A stretch of DNA of 64,000 bases from positions 1 through 64,000 of the forward strand of contig JBMOGA010000003.1 in NCBI GenBank assembly GCA_049318625.1. The letters run 5' to 3'. Under the pieces are notes generated by a model. That model was not told the origin of the DNA. It made no database searches and saw only the letters and a list, made by a program, of their open reading frames with translations. Made by a program: the position numbers and the translations under genes. Below are positions 61,824 to 64,000 of the stretch, in pieces. This DNA comes from JBMOGA01 sp049318625 (GTDB lineage Bacteria > Pseudomonadota > Alphaproteobacteria > Rhizobiales > Hyphomicrobiaceae). How positions within the stretch are numbered: the stretch's first letter is position 1; every line of letters begins with the position of its first letter.

Positions 61824-62885
61824 CTACGGCACCACCCGCTCTTTGCGGAACTGCGTGAGCAGACGCACGAACATCTCTTCGCTGTCGACCACGTCGTGGA
61901 AGCCGTCGCGCCGCGACTTGGTCACGTCCGACATCACGTCCCAGTCGGCGCCGAACACGTAGTCGGCGAACGGCCACGCGACCAGTTGGTCGAACGGGAA
62001 CGATTGCAGTCCGTAGGTCGCGGTCATCCGGCCCCACAGTTCGGCCTTGTCCGCCATGTGCTGCGTCAGGCTGATGGTCTGGAGTTCGCCGACCGGCATG
62101 TCGAACGCCGCCGCGATCTTGGGCCATACGTTCCGCCAGCGGAAATAATCGCCGTTGGTGATGTTGTAGGCCTGGTTGGCGGCCCGCGGTTCGGTCCCCG
62201 CCCAGGCTGCCGCGCGCGCGAAATGCGCCGAGTCGGTCACCTGATAGAGGCTCACGTAGGCGCCCGGCTTGCCGGGGAACCTGAGCGGCAGCCCGAGTTC
62301 CTTGGAGATGGCGGCATAGACCGCGATCGCCGGCAGGATGCTCATCGGCGTGCCCGGGGCGAACCCGCACAGCGTCTGCGGTCTCAGTTCGACATAGTCC
62401 CACGCCCGGCCGCTCTGGTAGGCCGCCAGCCAGTCGATCTGATCGAAATAGTAGTTGGGCGGCATGTGCCGCGGATCGGTCTCCTTCATCGGCGTCTTCA
62501 GCGGACCGAGATGCACGCCGTAGTACTTGGTGCCGGTCACCAGCACGACCCGGCGCAACGCCGACGAGGCCCGATCGATGGCCGTGACCGAGTTCGCCAG
62601 CATGTCGCGATTGGGACCGATGTTCGCCGCATAGCCCGAGGCTGCACCGCTCTGAGCCTGGAACGCAGCGTAGAAAATGTGCGTCACGGCACCGAGCGCG
62701 GCGAGCTTGCGGTCGGTATCGGCCACATCGAGCAGATCGACCGCGATATGGCGATAGCGGGGCTGGTCCGGCGCGGCACGCCGCGACAGGCCGATCACCT
62801 GCCAGTCGCCGTCGGCCAGCAACTTCTCCACGATATAGCTACCGATCACGCCCAGAGCCCCGACCACTACCGCTGTCTTCTGCAT
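61824..62885 (-). CDS. PRISE-type SDR (progesterone 5-beta-reductase/iridoid-synthase family)
   Basis: A 353-aa extended SDR. Motifs are VVVGALGVIGSYIVEKLL, the family-specific TGTKYYGVHLG (with catalytic Lys) and PPNYYFDQIDWL (with the Tyr typical of PRISE proteins). Such enzymes reduce activated C=C bonds of enones; the natural substrate here is unknown. Converges with the SDR at 61052. Confidence 0.85.
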   Translation of the reverse strand: MQKTAVVVGALGVIGSYIVEKLLADGDWQVIGLSRRAAPDQPRYRHIAVDLLDVADTDRKLAALGAVTHIFYAAFQAQSGAASGYAANIGPNRDMLANSVTAIDRASSALRRVVLVTGTKYYGVHLGPLKTPMKETDPRHMPPNYYFDQIDWLAAYQSGRAWDYVELRPQTLCGFAPGTPMSILPAIAVYAAISKELGLPLRFPGKPGAYVSLYQVTDSAHFARAAAWAGTEPRAANQAYNITNGDYFRWRNVWPKIAAAFDMPVGELQTISLTQHMADKAELWGRMTATYGLQSFPFDQLVAWPFADYVFGADWDVMSDVTKSRRDGFHDVVDSEEMFVRLLTQFRKERVVP

Positions 62886-63022
62886 TGCCCACACCTCGTG
62901 CCAAGGCCGGGTCGACCCGGCGCTGCGGGAACTTATGTGGCCGACCGCGCCGCCGCAACGCGCAAACCGTTGCCGGCCGTCCACCGTTGCAGTAGAGCCC
63001 GAGCGACAGCGGAGGAGATCCC

Positions 63023-63532
63023 ATGACCACGGACGACAAGTCGCGCGCCTTCCCGGTGTCGTGGGACCAGTTCCACCGCGATGCCCGCGCGCTCGCCTGG
63101 CGGCTCGCCGACCGCGGCAACCATCAGGCCATCGTGTGCATCACGCGCGGCGGCCTCGTCCCCGCCGCCATCGTCGCCCGCGAGCTCAATCTCCGCATGA
63201 TCGAGACGATCTGCATCGCCAGCTATCACGACTACAACGCGCAGGGTGAGTTGCGCACATTGAAGGACATTGCCCCGTCGATCCTGGCGATCGGCGACGG
63301 CAAGGGCCAGGGCATCCTTGTCGTCGACGATCTCACCGACACCGGCAACACCATGAAGGTGGTGCGGGAGGTGCTGCCGAACGCCCATTATGCGACCGTC
63401 TACGCCAAGCCGCAGGGGGCCCCCTTCGTCGACACCTACGTGACCGAGGTCTCGCAGGACACCTGGATCTATTTCCCGTGGGATCTCGAGTTGCGCTACG
63501 CCGACCCCATTGCCAAGAAATCCACCGGCTGA
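63023..63532 (+). CDS. gpt: Xanthine(-guanine) phosphoribosyltransferase
   Basis: A 169-aa purine salvage enzyme with the PRPP-binding motif ILVVDDLTDTGNTMKVV and the N-terminal CITRGGLVPAAIVARELNLR. This matches the Gpt family that uses xanthine, guanine and hypoxanthine. It is preceded by GGAG and followed by a partial dihydropyrimidinase. Confidence 0.92.
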   Translation: MTTDDKSRAFPVSWDQFHRDARALAWRLADRGNHQAIVCITRGGLVPAAIVARELNLRMIETICIASYHDYNAQGELRTLKDIAPSILAIGDGKGQGILVVDDLTDTGNTMKVVREVLPNAHYATVYAKPQGAPFVDTYVTEVSQDTWIYFPWDLELRYADPIAKKSTG

Positions 63533-63612
63533 ACGCGCTGCGATCGCGATCCGGGCTGGGCAGGCGCGCCGGCCACGCTAAACTCGGCACGGGCAACCAG
63601 GAGATCCCGACT

Positions 63613-64000
63613 ATGGCGACTTTCGATCTCGTCGTGCGCGGCGGCACGGTGGTGGCAGGCTCCGATGTCGTCGTCTGTGACATCGGCGTGCGCGACGGCC
63701 GCATCGTCACGCTCGGCGCGGACCTTGCCAAAGGCGCCGAGGAGGTGGACGCCACCGGCAAGATCGTGCTGCCGGGCGGTATCGACAGCCACGTCCACCT
63801 TGCGCAGCCGAGCGGCCCCGGCATCGTCATGGCCGACGATTTCGAGAGCGGCACGCGCTCGGCGGCCTTCGGCGGCAACACCACCGTCATCCCATTCTGC
63901 ACGCAGGACTCGACCACCGGCCTGCGCGCCGCCGTGAAGGCCTACCACGCCAAATCCGACGGGCAGTGCTACACCGATTTCGGCTTCCACCTGATCGTCA
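63613..64000 (+). CDS. Dihydropyrimidinase / D-hydantoinase, 5' end only
   Basis: The first 129 residues of an amidohydrolase: LVVRGGTVVAGSDVVVCDI, then the binuclear-metal motif LPGGIDSHVHLAQP (H-x-H). The gene continues beyond the window. The family acts in reductive pyrimidine catabolism or hydantoin cleavage. Start ATG is preceded by GGAG. Confidence 0.88.
   Translation, partial: MATFDLVVRGGTVVAGSDVVVCDIGVRDGRIVTLGADLAKGAEEVDATGKIVLPGGIDSHVHLAQPSGPGIVMADDFESGTRSAAFGGNTTVIPFCTQDSTTGLRAAVKAYHAKSDGQCYTDFGFHLIV

Overview
The window is a contiguous piece of chromosome from a high-GC alphaproteobacterium, most likely Hyphomicrobiales (Rhizobiales) or a close relative. This placement is inference from gene content: a petABC cytochrome bc1 operon divergent from trmL, a coxBA-ctaB-coxF-ctaG-ctaE-DUF983-surf1 aa3 oxidase cluster, DUF2948 beside murA, an IalB-family secreted protein, a BcsS-like barrel, a phasin plus a PHA depolymerase, and nadABC preceded by paired palindromic operators. 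cytb and cytc1 are separate genes, which argues against Bradyrhizobium-type fbcH fusions. No insertion sequence, prophage, integrase or CRISPR array was seen; this is mostly core and shell chromosome.

Layout. 1-267: the leader and promoter of an rRNA operon reading leftwards out of the window (TTGACA-N17-TATTAG plus boxA). 268-4089: mtnP and the petABC operon (minus strand). 4332-10610: trmL, an ABC exporter, an EamA transporter, a beta-hydroxyacid dehydrogenase, a serine/threonine dehydratase and a secreted hypothetical. 10786-13468: TPP riboswitch, thiC and a broken Ca2+/H+ antiporter (chaA) remnant. 13508-20577: mixed accessory genes (orphan ModA-like binding protein, HEAT-repeat protein, VOC protein, Fsr-type exporter, secreted phosphoesterase-like and Cys-rich proteins, serine hydrolase). 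20711-25189: uvrB and a membrane-bound [2Fe-2S] adenylate/guanylate cyclase. 25375-31368: a shortened HicA-like protein, a sigma-54-type promoter before a 51-aa membrane protein, an aminotransferase, then nadABC for quinolinate/NAD synthesis. 31387-35611: azlCD, BcsS-like protein, phasin, bioY, ialB. 35884-42629: terminal oxidase structural and assembly genes. 42783-48721: uspA under a probable FNR/FixK site, DUF2948, murA, tRNA-Thr, DUF533 protein, an SDR and an OmpW-like porin. 48876-58843: folE, a small membrane protein overlapping an orphan CheY, truA, fmt-def, a RimB-RimK fusion, a FlaA1/CapD-type dehydratase, a MATE exporter and recR. 58932-64000: GST, PHA depolymerase, two SDRs, xanthine phosphoribosyltransferase and the start of a dihydropyrimidinase.

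The bc1 complex and aa3 oxidase form the aerobic respiratory chain, with ctaB, ctaG, surf1 and the small CoxF supplying haem and copper assembly. The phasin and PhaZ indicate polyhydroxyalkanoate granules. Points most worth a second look are the RimB-RimK fusion whose ATP-grasp core is missing, the redox-sensor-like cyclase, the sigma-54 promoter in front of a tiny membrane protein, the twin operators of nadABC, the FNR/FixK-type site before uspA, and the chaA remnant with a homopolymer frameshift.
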